Source of the DNA: Kingella potus | GTDB taxonomy: Bacteria; Pseudomonadota; Gammaproteobacteria; Burkholderiales; Neisseriaceae | DNA length: 64,000 nucleotides | Direction of reading: 5' to 3' | Assembly: GCF_900451175.1 (NCBI RefSeq) | Contig: NZ_UGJJ01000001.1 | Location: forward strand, 1,302,001 to 1,366,000 | Shown: positions 45,204-54,854 of the stretch, piece after piece | How positions within the stretch are numbered: the first letter of the stretch is position 1 | How the letters are laid out: each line of letters opens with the position of its first letter | Position numbers and translations under genes: made by a program | The notes under the pieces: generated by a model | Database searches by the model: none | Seen by the model: only the letters and a program-made list of their open reading frames with translations | What the model was told of the DNA's origin: nothing

Positions 45204-47204
45204 ATGACCGCATCGTCCTTACCCGTCAGACTGAGCCTGCTCACACTCGCCCTCGCCGCCGGTTTTGCCCGTGCCGAAGATCCCTCCGCCGCCGCCGACA
45301 GCCTCGAAACCGTTGTCGTCAAAGGCTCAAACCTCTCCACCCACCGCATCAGCACCCAGAAAATCGACGAATCCACCGACACCAGCCTGAAAGAGCTCCT
45401 CTCCGGCGAGCCTTCCATCGGCTTCGGCGGCGGCAACGGCACCTCGCAGTGGGTAAACATCCGCGGCCTCGGCCAAGACCAGATCGACTACAAAGTGGAC
45501 GATGCCTACATGGACACCTCCACCTTCCACCACCAGAGCCGCTTCCTGCTCGACCCCTCGCTGGTAAAAGTCGTGGCCGTGCAGAAAGGCTCCGGTTCGG
45601 CTTCTGCCGGCATCGGTGCCAGCTCCGGCGCGATCATCGCCGAAACCGTCGATCCGTCCGACCTGCTGCGTCCCGATCAGGATTTCGGTTTCAAAGTAAA
45701 CGCCGGCGTATCCTCCAACAAAGGCTGGAACAAAGGCGTGTCCGTTTACGGCCGCGCCGCAGGCTTCGACGGCCTCGTAGCCGGCAACTGGAACACCGAA
45801 AAAGACTACAAAGCCGGCAAAGGCTACACCAACCCCGGCGTAACCGGCGGCGAGCGCGTGCCGTACAGCGCATTGGGCGAACGCGGCCTGCTGGCGAAAA
45901 TCGGCTACAGCTTCAACCCCGACAACCGCATCGAATTGAGCCGCCGCCAGGAAAAAACCTACGGACCGCGCACCATGCGCGAAGAATTTATCGACTTTGC
46001 CCGCAACCCCGCCTCCTACCGCCGCTACACCCAGGATGCCACCAACCTCGAATACCAGGGCGCGGATTTGGGCTTCGTGAGCAAAATCAAAACCAACATC
46101 TACCATTTGGAAACCAAACGCGAAGACGGCGACGACGGCGCGGTGAAAAGCAAAGCCACCGGCGCGAACGTCAATCTCGACAGCCGCATTTTCGACCGCC
46201 ACACCCTCAAATACGGCGTGAACTGGCGCAAACAGAAAAACCTGCCCGAAGACAACGGCAGCGCGGCCGCCAAAGAAAACAAAACCGACTACGGCGTGTA
46301 TCTCGAAGGCATCTGGGACTTCCGCCCCGTTACCCTGACCACCGGCCTGCGCTACGACCATTTCAAAGTCAATACCAGCGGCCACACCTCCGCCTCCAAA
46401 GGCAACCTCAACCCGAGTATCGGCGTGATTTACGACGTGATGGACAACCTGTCGCTCAAAGCCAGCATGAACTACGCCACCCGCAGCCCGCGCCTGTATG
46501 AAGCCATGCTGGCCAACGCCCGCAACATCGTCGTCGATCCCGACCTGAAAGCCGAACGCTCGCGCACCACCGAAATCGGCTTCAACTACCGCCCGATCCG
46601 CGACCTGTCGCTCACCGGCAGCTACTTCTGGCAGCACATCAGCAACGTGCACGACTTCGTCTGCCTGCGCGGAAGCTGCGCCGGCGGCCGCTCCACCTAC
46701 ACATCCGGCGTAACCCAGTCCACCAACAACGGCTACATCAAAAACAAAGGCTACGAGCTGGGCGCAAACTACCGCTGGCAGGGGCTGACCGCCCGTTTCG
46801 GCGTGGCATACAGCAACCCGAAACACCACGCGGAAAGAGAGTCCTACGACCTCAACACCAAAGCCCATGCCGTCGGCCGCACCTGGACGGCAGGCCTGGC
46901 CTACCGCTTCGACAAGCCGAATCTGGAAATCGGCTGGCGCGGCCGCTTCGTCCAAGCCCGCACCGGCACGCCCGACCGCGGATCGTCGTCCAACACCACC
47001 GAACGCCGCGCAGGCTTCGGCGTAAACGACCTCTATGCCAACTGGAAGCCGACCGGCAAAGACAACCTCAACATCAACTTTGCCGTGAATAACGTGGCCA
47101 ACAAGTATTACTACTCACACAGCCAGCGCAGCTCTTCCGCGACAGGCAACTCCCTGCCCGAAGTCGGCCGCGACGTACGTTTCTCCGTGAACTACAAGTT
47201 CTAA
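45204..47204 (+). CDS. fetA: FetA/FrpB-like TonB-dependent siderophore receptor
   Basis: A 666-residue outer-membrane receptor. The signal peptide ends near ARA and a TonB box-like ETVVVKG follows. Segments such as DESTDTSLKELLSGEPS, IGFGGGNGTSQW and DPSLVKVVAVQKGSGSASAG match FetA of pathogenic Neisseria as I recall it, as does the C-terminal RDVRFSVNYKF. FetA imports ferric enterobactin-like xenosiderophores. The promoter poly-C tract that makes fetA phase-variable in meningococci and gonococci is not seen here, and no fetB-type binding protein gene follows. AAGG lies 7 nt before the ATG. Confidence 0.85.
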   Translation: MTASSLPVRLSLLTLALAAGFARAEDPSAAADSLETVVVKGSNLSTHRISTQKIDESTDTSLKELLSGEPSIGFGGGNGTSQWVNIRGLGQDQIDYKVDDAYMDTSTFHHQSRFLLDPSLVKVVAVQKGSGSASAGIGASSGAIIAETVDPSDLLRPDQDFGFKVNAGVSSNKGWNKGVSVYGRAAGFDGLVAGNWNTEKDYKAGKGYTNPGVTGGERVPYSALGERGLLAKIGYSFNPDNRIELSRRQEKTYGPRTMREEFIDFARNPASYRRYTQDATNLEYQGADLGFVSKIKTNIYHLETKREDGDDGAVKSKATGANVNLDSRIFDRHTLKYGVNWRKQKNLPEDNGSAAAKENKTDYGVYLEGIWDFRPVTLTTGLRYDHFKVNTSGHTSASKGNLNPSIGVIYDVMDNLSLKASMNYATRSPRLYEAMLANARNIVVDPDLKAERSRTTEIGFNYRPIRDLSLTGSYFWQHISNVHDFVCLRGSCAGGRSTYTSGVTQSTNNGYIKNKGYELGANYRWQGLTARFGVAYSNPKHHAERESYDLNTKAHAVGRTWTAGLAYRFDKPNLEIGWRGRFVQARTGTPDRGSSSNTTERRAGFGVNDLYANWKPTGKDNLNINFAVNNVANKYYYSHSQRSSSATGNSLPEVGRDVRFSVNYKF

Positions 47205-47230
47205 ACACGCCTTTGGCCGGTGTATGAAAA

Positions 47231-47264
47231 GGCCGTCTGAAAACACAGTTTTCAGACGGCCCCA
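47231..47264 (+). terminator. DUS-pair terminator of fetA
   Basis: AAGGCCGTCTGAAAAC and GTTTTCAGACGGCC form a tight stem 27 nt after the stop codon. Confidence 0.75.
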
Positions 47265-47298
47265 ATCTTTGTTATGCAACGGCAAATCCCCACCCTGT

Positions 47299-47322
47299 CC
47301 CTCCCCCGCAGGCGGGGGAGGG
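47299..47322. repeat. Perfect GC-rich hairpin
   Basis: CCCTCCCCCGC and GCGGGGGAGGG pair over 11 bp with a 2-nt loop. It resembles widely scattered REP-like hairpins in proteobacteria; it could also act as a second fetA terminator or RNA-stabilising structure. Confidence 0.6.
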
Positions 47323-47603
47323 AATAACGTTTTCAGTTTTGCCGAAAAATATGCTGCCCACTTTGTCTGCACGCAGCGGGAGGGAACAGAGGCCGTCTGA
47401 AAGGCATAAACCGCGTGCGTGGCTCTGCCACACACCCTACACAAATCCCGCGCAGGGTGTGCCGCCCAAAAGCGATGCACGCGCTTTTCACGGCTTTCGG
47501 AAAATGAGGCCGTCTGCAAAACCGTTTTGCGTGATTTTCAGACGGCCTCTGTATCCGCGCAGCGTGTGTGGCACCGCCTCGCACGGGTCTGCCGAAAGTT
47601 CGT

Positions 47604-48256
47604 GTAGGGTGTGTCGCACAGCGACGCACGCGTTCCCCGCCGCATAACGGATTGTGCCGACCGCCGCACAAACACGGGCGGCCGTCTGAAAACACCAATT
47701 TCCGCAACCGCGTGCGCGGCAGAGCCACACACCCTACTTTAAACGGCAGAGGCCGTCTGAAAACTGCAAACGGAATTGCGGCATCCTGAATCTGTGTTTT
47801 CAGACGGCCTTATTTTTCATATGTCCTGCCGCAACCCGCGTAGGGTGTGTCGCACAGCGACGCACGCGTTCCCCGCCGCATAACGGATTTTGCCAACCGC
47901 CGCACAAACACAGGCGGCCGTCTGAAAACACCAACATTTGAAACCGCGTGCGCGGCAGCCACACCCTACTTTAAACGGCAGAGGCCGTCTGAAACCCGCA
48001 AACGGAATTGCGACATCCGGAATCTGTGTTTTCAGACGGCCTTATTTTTCATATGTCCTGCCGCAACCCGCGTAGGGTGTGTCGCACAGCGACGCACGCG
48101 TTCCCCGCCGCATAACGGATTTTGCCGACCGCCTCATAAACGCGTGCGGCCGTCTGAAAACACCGACATTTGCAACCGAGTGCGCGGCAGCCACACACCT
48201 ACCTAAACGGCAGAGGCCGTCTGAAAACCCGCAAAACAGGTTTTCAGACGGCCTTT
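47604..48256. repeat. Three tandem copies of a ~232-bp composite repeat
   Basis: Copies begin at GTAGGGTGTGTCGC at 47604, 47840 and 48072. Each contains the forward hairpin element, a conserved body with GCATAACGGATT, a DUS, a reverse hairpin element, and an inverted DUS pair. The third copy is shortened. A looser array of similar parts precedes it from about 47395. The whole 47205-48273 gap holds no supported gene. The last DUS pair (48213-48256) terminates the following minus-strand gene. Confidence 0.85.
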
Positions 48257-48273
48257 TACACGATGCGGCGGGA

Positions 48274-49077
48274 TTATTCGCTCTTGGCGAAGTATTTGTC
48301 GGCGATTTTGTCGTATTCGCCGGATTCGCGTACTTTTTTCAGCGCGTCATTGAGCATGGCTTGGGTTTCGGTATTGCCTTTGCGCACCGCGAAGCCGTAG
48401 TTTTCTTCGGGGAAATCGGGCACGCTGACCATGCTGAAGCCTTTGCTGCCGTTGTTTTTCACATAGTTCGCCACCACCGCGCTGTCGCTGATTACCGCGT
48501 CCAGGCCGCCGTTTTCCAGCTCTTTGGTAACGAGGGTAATGTTTTCGAAGCGGGCGATTTTGCCGTTGTCCGCGCCGAGGAGTTTGCCGGCGGCAAAGTC
48601 GCCGGTGGTGCCGGTTACCACACCGATTTTGTTGGCGTTTTTCAGGTCGTCGGCCGATTTGATGTCTTTGCCCTGCGGCACGAGGATGACTTGGGTGATT
48701 TTGTAGTAGGGGTCGGAGAAGTCCATCGACTGCTTGCGGTCGTCGGTGATGGTTACGGCGGAAGCGAGAATGTCTACGTCGCCGTTGCCCAGTGCGGCAA
48801 ACAGGCTGTCCCACGGCTGGTGTTTGAATTCGACTTTGAAGCCGCCCGCCGCAGCCATGGCGTTGACCAGGTCCACATCGAAGCCCTGCATATTGTTATT
48901 GGTGTCCAAAAACTCGAACGGGGCAAATTCGGCATTGGCGGCAACGCGGTAAACTTTGTCCGCCTGCGGCGCGGCGGAAGCGGCCGGGGCGGCGGTGTTT
49001 TCAGACTGGCCCTGGCCGCCGCAGGCGGCGAGGAGCGTGGCGGCAGCGGCAGTGGCAATCCATTGTTTGATATTCAT
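48274..49077 (-). CDS. Amino-acid ABC transporter substrate-binding lipoprotein
   Basis: A 267-residue periplasmic binding protein anchored by a lipobox (LLAAC, Cys19) and Ala/Gln/Pro linker. The family 3 solute-binding fold is shown by NAEFAPFEFLD, GFDVDLVNAMA, and DILASAVTITDDRKQSMDFSDPYY. It should bind a polar amino acid such as cystine or glutamine. Permease and ATPase genes are not adjacent, so it works with components encoded elsewhere or as an orphan receptor. Confidence 0.92.
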   Translation of the reverse strand: MNIKQWIATAAAATLLAACGGQGQSENTAAPAASAAPQADKVYRVAANAEFAPFEFLDTNNNMQGFDVDLVNAMAAAGGFKVEFKHQPWDSLFAALGNGDVDILASAVTITDDRKQSMDFSDPYYKITQVILVPQGKDIKSADDLKNANKIGVVTGTTGDFAAGKLLGADNGKIARFENITLVTKELENGGLDAVISDSAVVANYVKNNGSKGFSMVSVPDFPEENYGFAVRKGNTETQAMLNDALKKVRESGEYDKIADKYFAKSE

Positions 49078-49161
49078 GTTTTATCCTTTAATTAATCACG
49101 CGTTCCGCAGCGCGGGCGGCGCGGAACGTTTGCTTGTACAAGGCGTGATTTTATCACAAAT

Positions 49162-49410
49162 TTACTCTTTTTCACGGAAGAATGTGTAAGTCGCATCGTG
49201 GAATAAGTCGGCATGTGCGCTGTCGGCATATTCCAATTCGGCCAGGGTGTCTTCAAACGCCTGCCGCACGGCTTCGGTTACGTCTTGCGCGGTGTCTGCC
49301 GGCAGTCCGCGCAGCAGGCCGTTGAAAGCCGCGCCGAGCACGCGGTTCTGCATACGCAGCATTTCCACCGCTTCTTCGAGATATTCCAGGCGTTGTTCCG
49401 TGCCGTCCAT
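49162..49410 (-). CDS. Small helical hypothetical protein
   Basis: An 82-residue, acidic and fully helical protein; the first 35 residues (EQRLEYLEEAVEMLRMQNRVLGAAFNGLL) should form a coiled coil. No signal or membrane segment. The start is the only Met near the upstream AAAGGTT site. It diverges from the next gene across a 66-bp shared promoter region. Family not recognised. Confidence 0.7.
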   Translation of the reverse strand: MDGTEQRLEYLEEAVEMLRMQNRVLGAAFNGLLRGLPADTAQDVTEAVRQAFEDTLAELEYADSAHADLFHDATYTFFREKE

Positions 49411-49476
49411 CGTCCGAACCTTTCGTGAATTCTGTTAAAATGGCGGGCATTATAAGCCGTCCAGCCGAAGATAACC

Positions 49477-50172
49477 ATGTCGAACAAACAACCGGAATGG
49501 GAAAAGAAACTGCAAAAGCTGCGTGAAAAACGCGACGCGCAGCCCGCCGGATCCAGCACCGCCGAAGCCGCCGCGCCGCCGCACAACCGCCGCATCCATG
49601 ACGGATACAGGAAGCAGATTATGCAAAACTATCTGCAAAACTGGCAAAACCGCCACAATGCCGCGCTGGCGGGCGAGCTGACGGATGCCGATGCCGCCGT
49701 GCTGCTGGAAGAAGACTGGCTGAACGCGCAAAACGCTTTGCAGGGTATGAAAACAGAAGAGGTTTTGGCAAAGCAGACGGTTTGGTTCAGCCCGAAACCC
49801 GTCGCCGCAACGGATGCCGGCAGCGGAGGCGGAAGCGGCGCGGAGCAGGCCGAAGCGGCTTTCTGTCCGCAGGATGTCCCCGTCAGCGTAAACGTGCTCG
49901 ATCCGCAGGGCGTACCCGTCGGCCGCCCGGTATTCTGCCTGTCGGAGCAGGAGCTGGTGGCGCGGCTGATGGCGCGGCTGATGCCGCATCTGACCGACGC
50001 GGTAAACGGCCTGGTGCGCACCACCATTTCGCGCCAGGCCGCCCATCTCAATATGCAGCTTTATCAGGCCGTGCAGTCGGAAATGCCCGCGCTGGTAAAG
50101 GACGTGCTCGACTACAATCTGAAAAACGTGCTGAACGAATTGAAATACGATGCCAGATACAGCAAGAAATAA
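49477..50172 (+). CDS. Hypothetical protein
   Basis: A 231-residue soluble protein, with a basic N-terminus (PEWEKKLQKLREKRDAQ), a low-complexity Gly/Ser-rich middle and a helical C-terminus rich in Leu and Val. TAAAAT and TATAAG elements between this and the divergent gene suggest promoters. It lies just upstream of recO. I do not recognise a family; it may be Neisseriaceae-specific. Confidence 0.7.
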   Translation: MSNKQPEWEKKLQKLREKRDAQPAGSSTAEAAAPPHNRRIHDGYRKQIMQNYLQNWQNRHNAALAGELTDADAAVLLEEDWLNAQNALQGMKTEEVLAKQTVWFSPKPVAATDAGSGGGSGAEQAEAAFCPQDVPVSVNVLDPQGVPVGRPVFCLSEQELVARLMARLMPHLTDAVNGLVRTTISRQAAHLNMQLYQAVQSEMPALVKDVLDYNLKNVLNELKYDARYSKK

Positions 50173-50265
50173 GCGCGAATCCGTCGTGCGGGCAAACCAA
50201 GAGGCCGTCTGAAAAAACCGTTTTCAGACGGCCTGCCGCGTCCGCCTCCCCCTTTCTTTTCCGCC

Positions 50266-51015
50266 ATGTCCGAAAAAAGCCGAAGAATCAACCACGAACC
50301 CGCCTTTCTGCTGGCCGCCGTGCCCTGGCGCGAAAGCAGCCTGCGGCTGGAAATGTACAGCCGCAGCTACGGCCGCGTTTCGCTCTTGGCACGCAGCGCG
50401 CGCAAACGCCAAAGCGAGCTGCGCGGCGTACTGGTGCCTTTTGTTCCCGTCAGCGTGTCGTGGTATGGCAGCGGCGAAACCAAAACCCTGCACCGCGCCG
50501 AATGGCTGGGCGGCTGGCCGCAGCCGCAGGGCAGGGTTTTGCTCAGCGGCCTGTATCTCAACGAGCTGGTGCTGAAACTCACGCCGCGCGAAGACGCGCA
50601 GCCTGCCGTTTACGACGCGCTCGCCCAAGCACTCCGCAGCCTCTGCACGAATACGGCCCACGCCGCCGCGCTGCGCCGCTTCGAGTGGCGGCTGCTGACC
50701 GAGCTGGGTTACGCCCCCGATCTGCATACCGACATCAACGGCGATCCGGTGTCCGCCGGACGACGTTACCTGATTGAGGCCGAACAGCCGCCGCAGCCCT
50801 GTGCGGACGGCAGCATCCCGCAAGGCGTGCTGACAGCCGACGGAGCCGACTTGGCCGCGCTGCGCGAAGGCGTGTTCGACAATGGCGAAAGTCTGCGTCA
50901 GGCACTCAAAATTACCCGTATGCTGCTCGATTTCTACCTGCCCGAAGGCATACGCTCCCGACACGTTTTGCAGCAGATGCAGCGTTTCGCGCCGCCTGCG
51001 CTTGCAGAAGGATAG
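50266..51015 (+). CDS. recO: DNA repair protein RecO
   Basis: Mediator that loads RecA at single-strand gaps with RecR and RecF. N-terminal OB-fold (EPAFLLAAVPWRESSLRLEMYSRSYGRVSLLARSARK) and a helical C-terminal domain are typical. Length 249 residues, normal. The ATG at 50266 follows an inverted DUS pair (50202-50236) that ends the preceding gene. Confidence 0.92.
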   Translation: MSEKSRRINHEPAFLLAAVPWRESSLRLEMYSRSYGRVSLLARSARKRQSELRGVLVPFVPVSVSWYGSGETKTLHRAEWLGGWPQPQGRVLLSGLYLNELVLKLTPREDAQPAVYDALAQALRSLCTNTAHAAALRRFEWRLLTELGYAPDLHTDINGDPVSAGRRYLIEAEQPPQPCADGSIPQGVLTADGADLAALREGVFDNGESLRQALKITRMLLDFYLPEGIRSRHVLQQMQRFAPPALAEG

Positions 51016-51116
51016 GGCGCGGCTGCACCGCCGAATCCGCCCACGTATTGCCTAACCATGTTTTTCAGACGGCCTGACAATACGGCAAGGCCGTCTGAAA
51101 ACAGGAAAACGCCGCT

Positions 51117-51710
51117 ATGAACGACAAACCCGCACCCGACGCGCTGATTGAAGCCGCGCTGCTGACCCGCGCCGAAGCCCTCGGCGAAAAAGCCCTGCGC
51201 CAACTGTGCGACCCGCCGCTGTCGCAGGACAAGCTCATCGACGTGCTCGGCAGCCTCAAAGCCCGCTGGCACGGCCGCGCCCTGCAATTGGTACACACCG
51301 CAGAGGGCTGGCGTTTCCAAATCGCGCCTGCCGCCGTTGCGCGGCTGGGCAGCCTGCACGAACAGCGCAGCCCGCGTTATTCCCGCGCCGTGATGGAAAC
51401 GCTGGCCGTCATCGCCTACCGCCAGCCGGTTACGCGCGGCGACATCGAAGACATACGCGGCGTGGCCGTGTCGCAAAACGTGATGCAGACCCTGCTCGAA
51501 CGGGGCTGGATAGAAACCGTCGGCTGCCGCGACACCGTCGGCCGCCCCGCCCTGTGGGCCACCACAGCCGCCTTTCTCGCCGATTTGCAGCTCGAATCGC
51601 TGGAAAGCCTGCCGCCGCTGGCCGAGTTGGGCGAACTGGTTCTGCCCGAAGCCGCCCCGCCGCCTGACGCGTCTGCGCCGGAAGGCAAAGACGGAGACGG
51701 GGCAGGGTAG
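51117..51710 (+). CDS. scpB: Segregation and condensation protein ScpB
   Basis: Winged-helix subunit of the SMC-ScpAB condensin complex. The block YSRAVMETLAVIAYRQPVTRGDIEDIRGVAVSQNVMQTLLERGWI and VGRPALWATT are characteristic. 197 residues, with an Asp/Glu/Pro-rich tail. It follows recO with an inverted DUS pair between (about 51063-51101). scpA is not adjacent in this window. Confidence 0.93.
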   Translation: MNDKPAPDALIEAALLTRAEALGEKALRQLCDPPLSQDKLIDVLGSLKARWHGRALQLVHTAEGWRFQIAPAAVARLGSLHEQRSPRYSRAVMETLAVIAYRQPVTRGDIEDIRGVAVSQNVMQTLLERGWIETVGCRDTVGRPALWATTAAFLADLQLESLESLPPLAELGELVLPEAAPPPDASAPEGKDGDGAG

Positions 51711-52055
51711 GGCGGGAGCAGCGCGGATGCGGCGGAATGAAGAGGCCGTCTGAAAGCGGGAAAACCGCGCGTTCAGACGGCCTCAAATGCTGCCTTGTGC
51801 TGTACGATTTGAATCGGGAAACAGGAGAAACGCGGGAATGCCGCCAAGCGGCGCACGTGCTACTGCTCCGTATTGCGTATTTAAGAGTTTGGCCGGTAAA
51901 TTGAAAACACACGGGGCGGAGGCATGACCTGCCGCCCCGAACCGCTGTGTATTGTTTCTGTCTGCCATCCGTCCAGCCGTGGAGATACGGAACAGGCCGT
52001 CTGAAAACCGTAAAACGGTTTTCAGACGGCCTGTCGTTTGTATTCCCGCCTTATT
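51711..52055. other. Intergenic gap between scpB and proQ
   Basis: No gene supported. Two inverted DUS pairs, at about 51741-51783 and 51993-52033, act as terminators of scpB (plus strand) and proQ (minus strand). The sequence between them shows no recognisable element. Confidence 0.6.
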
Positions 52056-52508
52056 CTATTCTGCGGCGGGGTCGGATGCCGGTTCCGCTTCCTGCGTCCG
52101 GGCGGGGTTTGTTTCCGCTGCTTCTGCATCAGGCTGCGCGGCAGCGGCGGCCTGTTTTTCGAGCATGGCCTTCATTATCGGGTTTTGCGCTGCGACGGCC
52201 TGTTCTTCCGCACTCACTTCCCCTTTGACGCGGTTGTTCAGATCGTAACGTTTGCCGCCGCGCACCAGCGATTTGAGATAGCGCGGACGGCGGCAATGGT
52301 TCGACAGGGCGCGCATGACCAGTGCGCTGTCAAACTGCGGCAGGTCGGCGGCCAAATCCTGGTCGATGCCCAGCGCAAGGGGCTTGAAATGCTTGAACAC
52401 TATATATTTGCCGTATATATAGTCGGTAATCATGTCGGTCTGCTTCGTTTTGCTCATGCTCTTCACGGCGGAAGCAAGTGCCGCGCCCAAGGCAGTTTCT
52501 TTTGTCAT
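52056..52508 (-). CDS. proQ: Minimal ProQ/FinO-domain RNA chaperone
   Basis: A 150-residue RNA-binding protein that shields and matches small RNAs with their targets. The FinO core spans about residues 1-115, with HCRRPRYLKSLVRGGKRYDLNN as the RNA-binding signature, and is followed only by a short Ala/Glu tail, as in the minimal meningococcal ProQ. The start at 52508 (MTKETALGAALASAV) matches that protein; the frame extends a further 17 codons upstream through poor sequence. Confidence 0.93.
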   Translation of the reverse strand: MTKETALGAALASAVKSMSKTKQTDMITDYIYGKYIVFKHFKPLALGIDQDLAADLPQFDSALVMRALSNHCRRPRYLKSLVRGGKRYDLNNRVKGEVSAEEQAVAAQNPIMKAMLEKQAAAAAQPDAEAAETNPARTQEAEPASDPAAE

Positions 52509-52729
52509 GCTTTTATATTCCTCAAGTCGGATGGAGGTGGCGGAAAAAACGGGGCGCATTGTAGCCCAAAGGGAGTGTTACGGTTAAGTTTTTTCGCTGC
52601 CGCTGCCGCCGTTTTCCCGCGCAGAATCCCGTTTTTTCCGTTAGAATGCGCCGCTGTCCGTTTCCCGCCATTTTCAGGCCGTCTGAAAAACGTTTTTTCA
52701 GACGGCCTCCAACACTGTAAAACGCTGCT

Positions 52730-54523
52730 ATGAAAAACATCCGCAATTTCTCCATCATCGCCCACATCGACCACGGAAAATCCACCCTTGCCGACCGCTT
52801 CATCCAATACTGCGGCGGCTTGGAAAACCGCGAAATGAGTTCGCAGGTGCTTGATTCTATGGACATTGAAAAAGAGCGCGGCATCACCATCAAAGCGCAG
52901 ACCGCCGCGCTCAACTACAAAGCCAAAAACGGCGAAACCTATCTGCTGAACCTGATTGACACCCCGGGGCACGTTGACTTTTCCTACGAAGTATCGCGCT
53001 CGCTCTCCGCCTGCGAGGGCGCGCTGTTGGTGGTGGACGCATCGCAGGGCGTGGAAGCGCAAACCGTTGCCAACTGCTACACCGCGATTGATTTGGGCGT
53101 GGAAGTCGTGCCCGTTTTAAACAAAATAGACCTGCCCGCCGCCGACCCCGACCGCGTCGCCCAAGAAATCGAAGACATCATCGGCATTGATGCCGTGGGC
53201 GCGGTAACCTGTTCCGCCAAAAGCGGTTTGGGCGTGGAAGACGTGCTGGAAGAAATCGTTGCCAAAGTGCCTGCGCCCGAGGGCGATGCCGATGCGCCGC
53301 TGCAAGCCGTGATTATCGATTCGTGGTTTGACAACTATGTCGGTGTGGTGATGCTGGTGCGCGTGAAAAACGGCCGTCTGAAACTGAAAGACAAAGTGCG
53401 CTTTATGTCCACCCGCGCCGAATCGCAGGTGGAGCAGCTCGGCGTGTTCACGCCGAAATCCGTCAATAAAACCGAGCTTTGCGCGGGCGAAGTGGGCTTT
53501 CTGATTACCGGTGTGAAAGAGCTGGGGCAGGCGAAAGTGGGCGACACGGTAACGCTCGCCGCCAACCCCGCCGCCGAGCCGCTGGCAGGCTTCAAAGAAG
53601 TGCAAAGCCAAGTGTTCGCAGGGCTGTATCCCGTGGAAAGCCACGACTACGAAGCCCTGCGCGATGCGCTGGAAAAGCTGCAACTGAATGACGCATCGTT
53701 GAAATTTGAGCCGGAAGTGTCGCAGGCGTTGGGCTTCGGCTTCCGCTGCGGCTTCTTGGGGCTGCTGCATTTGGAAATCGTGCAGGAGCGGCTGGAACGC
53801 GAGTTTGACATGGACTTGATTACCACCGCGCCAACCGTGGTGTATCAAGTGGTTATGAAAAACGGCGAGCAGCTTGAAGTGGAAAACCCGTCCAAGCTGC
53901 CCGACATCGGCACGATAGAAACCATTTTGGAGCCGATTATCACCGCCACCATACTTGTGCCGCAGGATTATGTGGGCAACGTGATGACGCTGTGCAACCA
54001 AAAACGCGGCGTGCAGCGCAATATGCAGTATCTGGGGCGGCAGGTGATGCTGACCTATGATTTGCCGATGAACGAAGTGGTGATGGATTTTTTTGACAAA
54101 CTCAAATCCACCTCGCGCGGCTACGCATCGCTGGACTACGAGTTCAAAGAATTCCAGCCCGCCGATTTGGTGAAGCTGGACATTATGGTAAACGGCGACA
54201 AAGTGGACGCATTGAGCCTGATTGTCCACCGCCAAACCGCCGTGCAGCGCGGGCGCGAACTCGCCGGCAAAATGCGCGAACTAATCCCGCGCCAAATGTT
54301 TGACATCGCCGTTCAGGCTGCCATCGGCGGACAAATCATCGCCCGCGAAAACGTGAAAGCCTTACGCAAAAACGTATTGGCAAAATGCTACGGCGGCGAT
54401 ATTACGCGCAAGAAAAAACTGCTGGAAAAACAAAAGGCCGGCAAGAAGCGCATGAAGCAGGTGGGGAATGTGGAGATACCGCAGAGCGCGTTTTTGGCGA
54501 TTTTGGAGATTGGGGAGAAGTAG
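52730..54523 (+). CDS. lepA: Elongation factor 4 (LepA)
   Basis: Ribosome-associated GTPase. G1 motif AHIDHGKST, G3 DTPGH and G4 NKID are present; the LepA-specific C-terminal domain is complete (597 residues). It is normally followed by lepB, as here, but two genes intervene. The gene start follows an inverted DUS pair (52678-52710) and the gene end is followed by a TTCAGGCTGCCTGAA sequence of a different dialect. Confidence 0.97.
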   Translation: MKNIRNFSIIAHIDHGKSTLADRFIQYCGGLENREMSSQVLDSMDIEKERGITIKAQTAALNYKAKNGETYLLNLIDTPGHVDFSYEVSRSLSACEGALLVVDASQGVEAQTVANCYTAIDLGVEVVPVLNKIDLPAADPDRVAQEIEDIIGIDAVGAVTCSAKSGLGVEDVLEEIVAKVPAPEGDADAPLQAVIIDSWFDNYVGVVMLVRVKNGRLKLKDKVRFMSTRAESQVEQLGVFTPKSVNKTELCAGEVGFLITGVKELGQAKVGDTVTLAANPAAEPLAGFKEVQSQVFAGLYPVESHDYEALRDALEKLQLNDASLKFEPEVSQALGFGFRCGFLGLLHLEIVQERLEREFDMDLITTAPTVVYQVVMKNGEQLEVENPSKLPDIGTIETILEPIITATILVPQDYVGNVMTLCNQKRGVQRNMQYLGRQVMLTYDLPMNEVVMDFFDKLKSTSRGYASLDYEFKEFQPADLVKLDIMVNGDKVDALSLIVHRQTAVQRGRELAGKMRELIPRQMFDIAVQAAIGGQIIARENVKALRKNVLAKCYGGDITRKKKLLEKQKAGKKRMKQVGNVEIPQSAFLAILEIGEK

Positions 54524-54526
54524 GGT

Positions 54527-54541
54527 TTCAGGCTGCCTGAA
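54527..54541. repeat. Foreign-dialect DUS after lepA
   Basis: TTCAGGCTGCCTGAA contains both AGGCTGCCTGAA and, in reverse, AGGCAGCCTGAA. These are dialects reported for Simonsiella- and Kingella-type relatives. It lies 4 nt after the lepA stop codon. Confidence 0.75.
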
Positions 54542-54570
54542 AAAGTTAGTCTAAATATTGAGGAATAAAA

Positions 54571-54828
54571 ATGAATGTAGTTGAAATTAAATTTGTTACA
54601 AATGTGCAAAATAAACAAAAATCCATAACCGTTATTAAGCCAATTAGAGAAATTTTAGGAATGTTAGAGGATATAGATAGCCATAATTTAGTTATTGAAG
54701 TAGCCTCGGCAAAAGGCAGTAAGGCTGTTGTTACTCAAACCACGTCAGGAGGAGAAACTAAGGTTTCTGATTTTAGTGATCATATTGAATGTGGAGAGTT
54801 GGTTACGGTAACAATCCGGAAATTGTAA
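54571..54828 (+). CDS. AT-rich small protein, putative partner of the SYNTH-domain protein
   Basis: An 85-residue, probably beta-rich soluble protein with AGGA 9 nt before the ATG. The DNA is strikingly AT-rich: only 16 of 60 bases are G or C in 54601-54660, against the GC-rich neighbours. It stands 46 nt upstream of the RelA/SpoT-domain gene, same strand, and between two foreign-dialect DUS. No family is recognised. It may be the antitoxin or regulator of the downstream gene, but this is inference from position only. Confidence 0.65.
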   Translation: MNVVEIKFVTNVQNKQKSITVIKPIREILGMLEDIDSHNLVIEVASAKGSKAVVTQTTSGGETKVSDFSDHIECGELVTVTIRKL

Positions 54829-54854
54829 TTTATTTATAAACCATGAATTATTTT

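Noticed and set aside
47604..48256. CRISPR-like array
   Set aside because: The repeated units are about 232 bp long with decayed, similar bodies and no short unique spacers; there are no cas genes.
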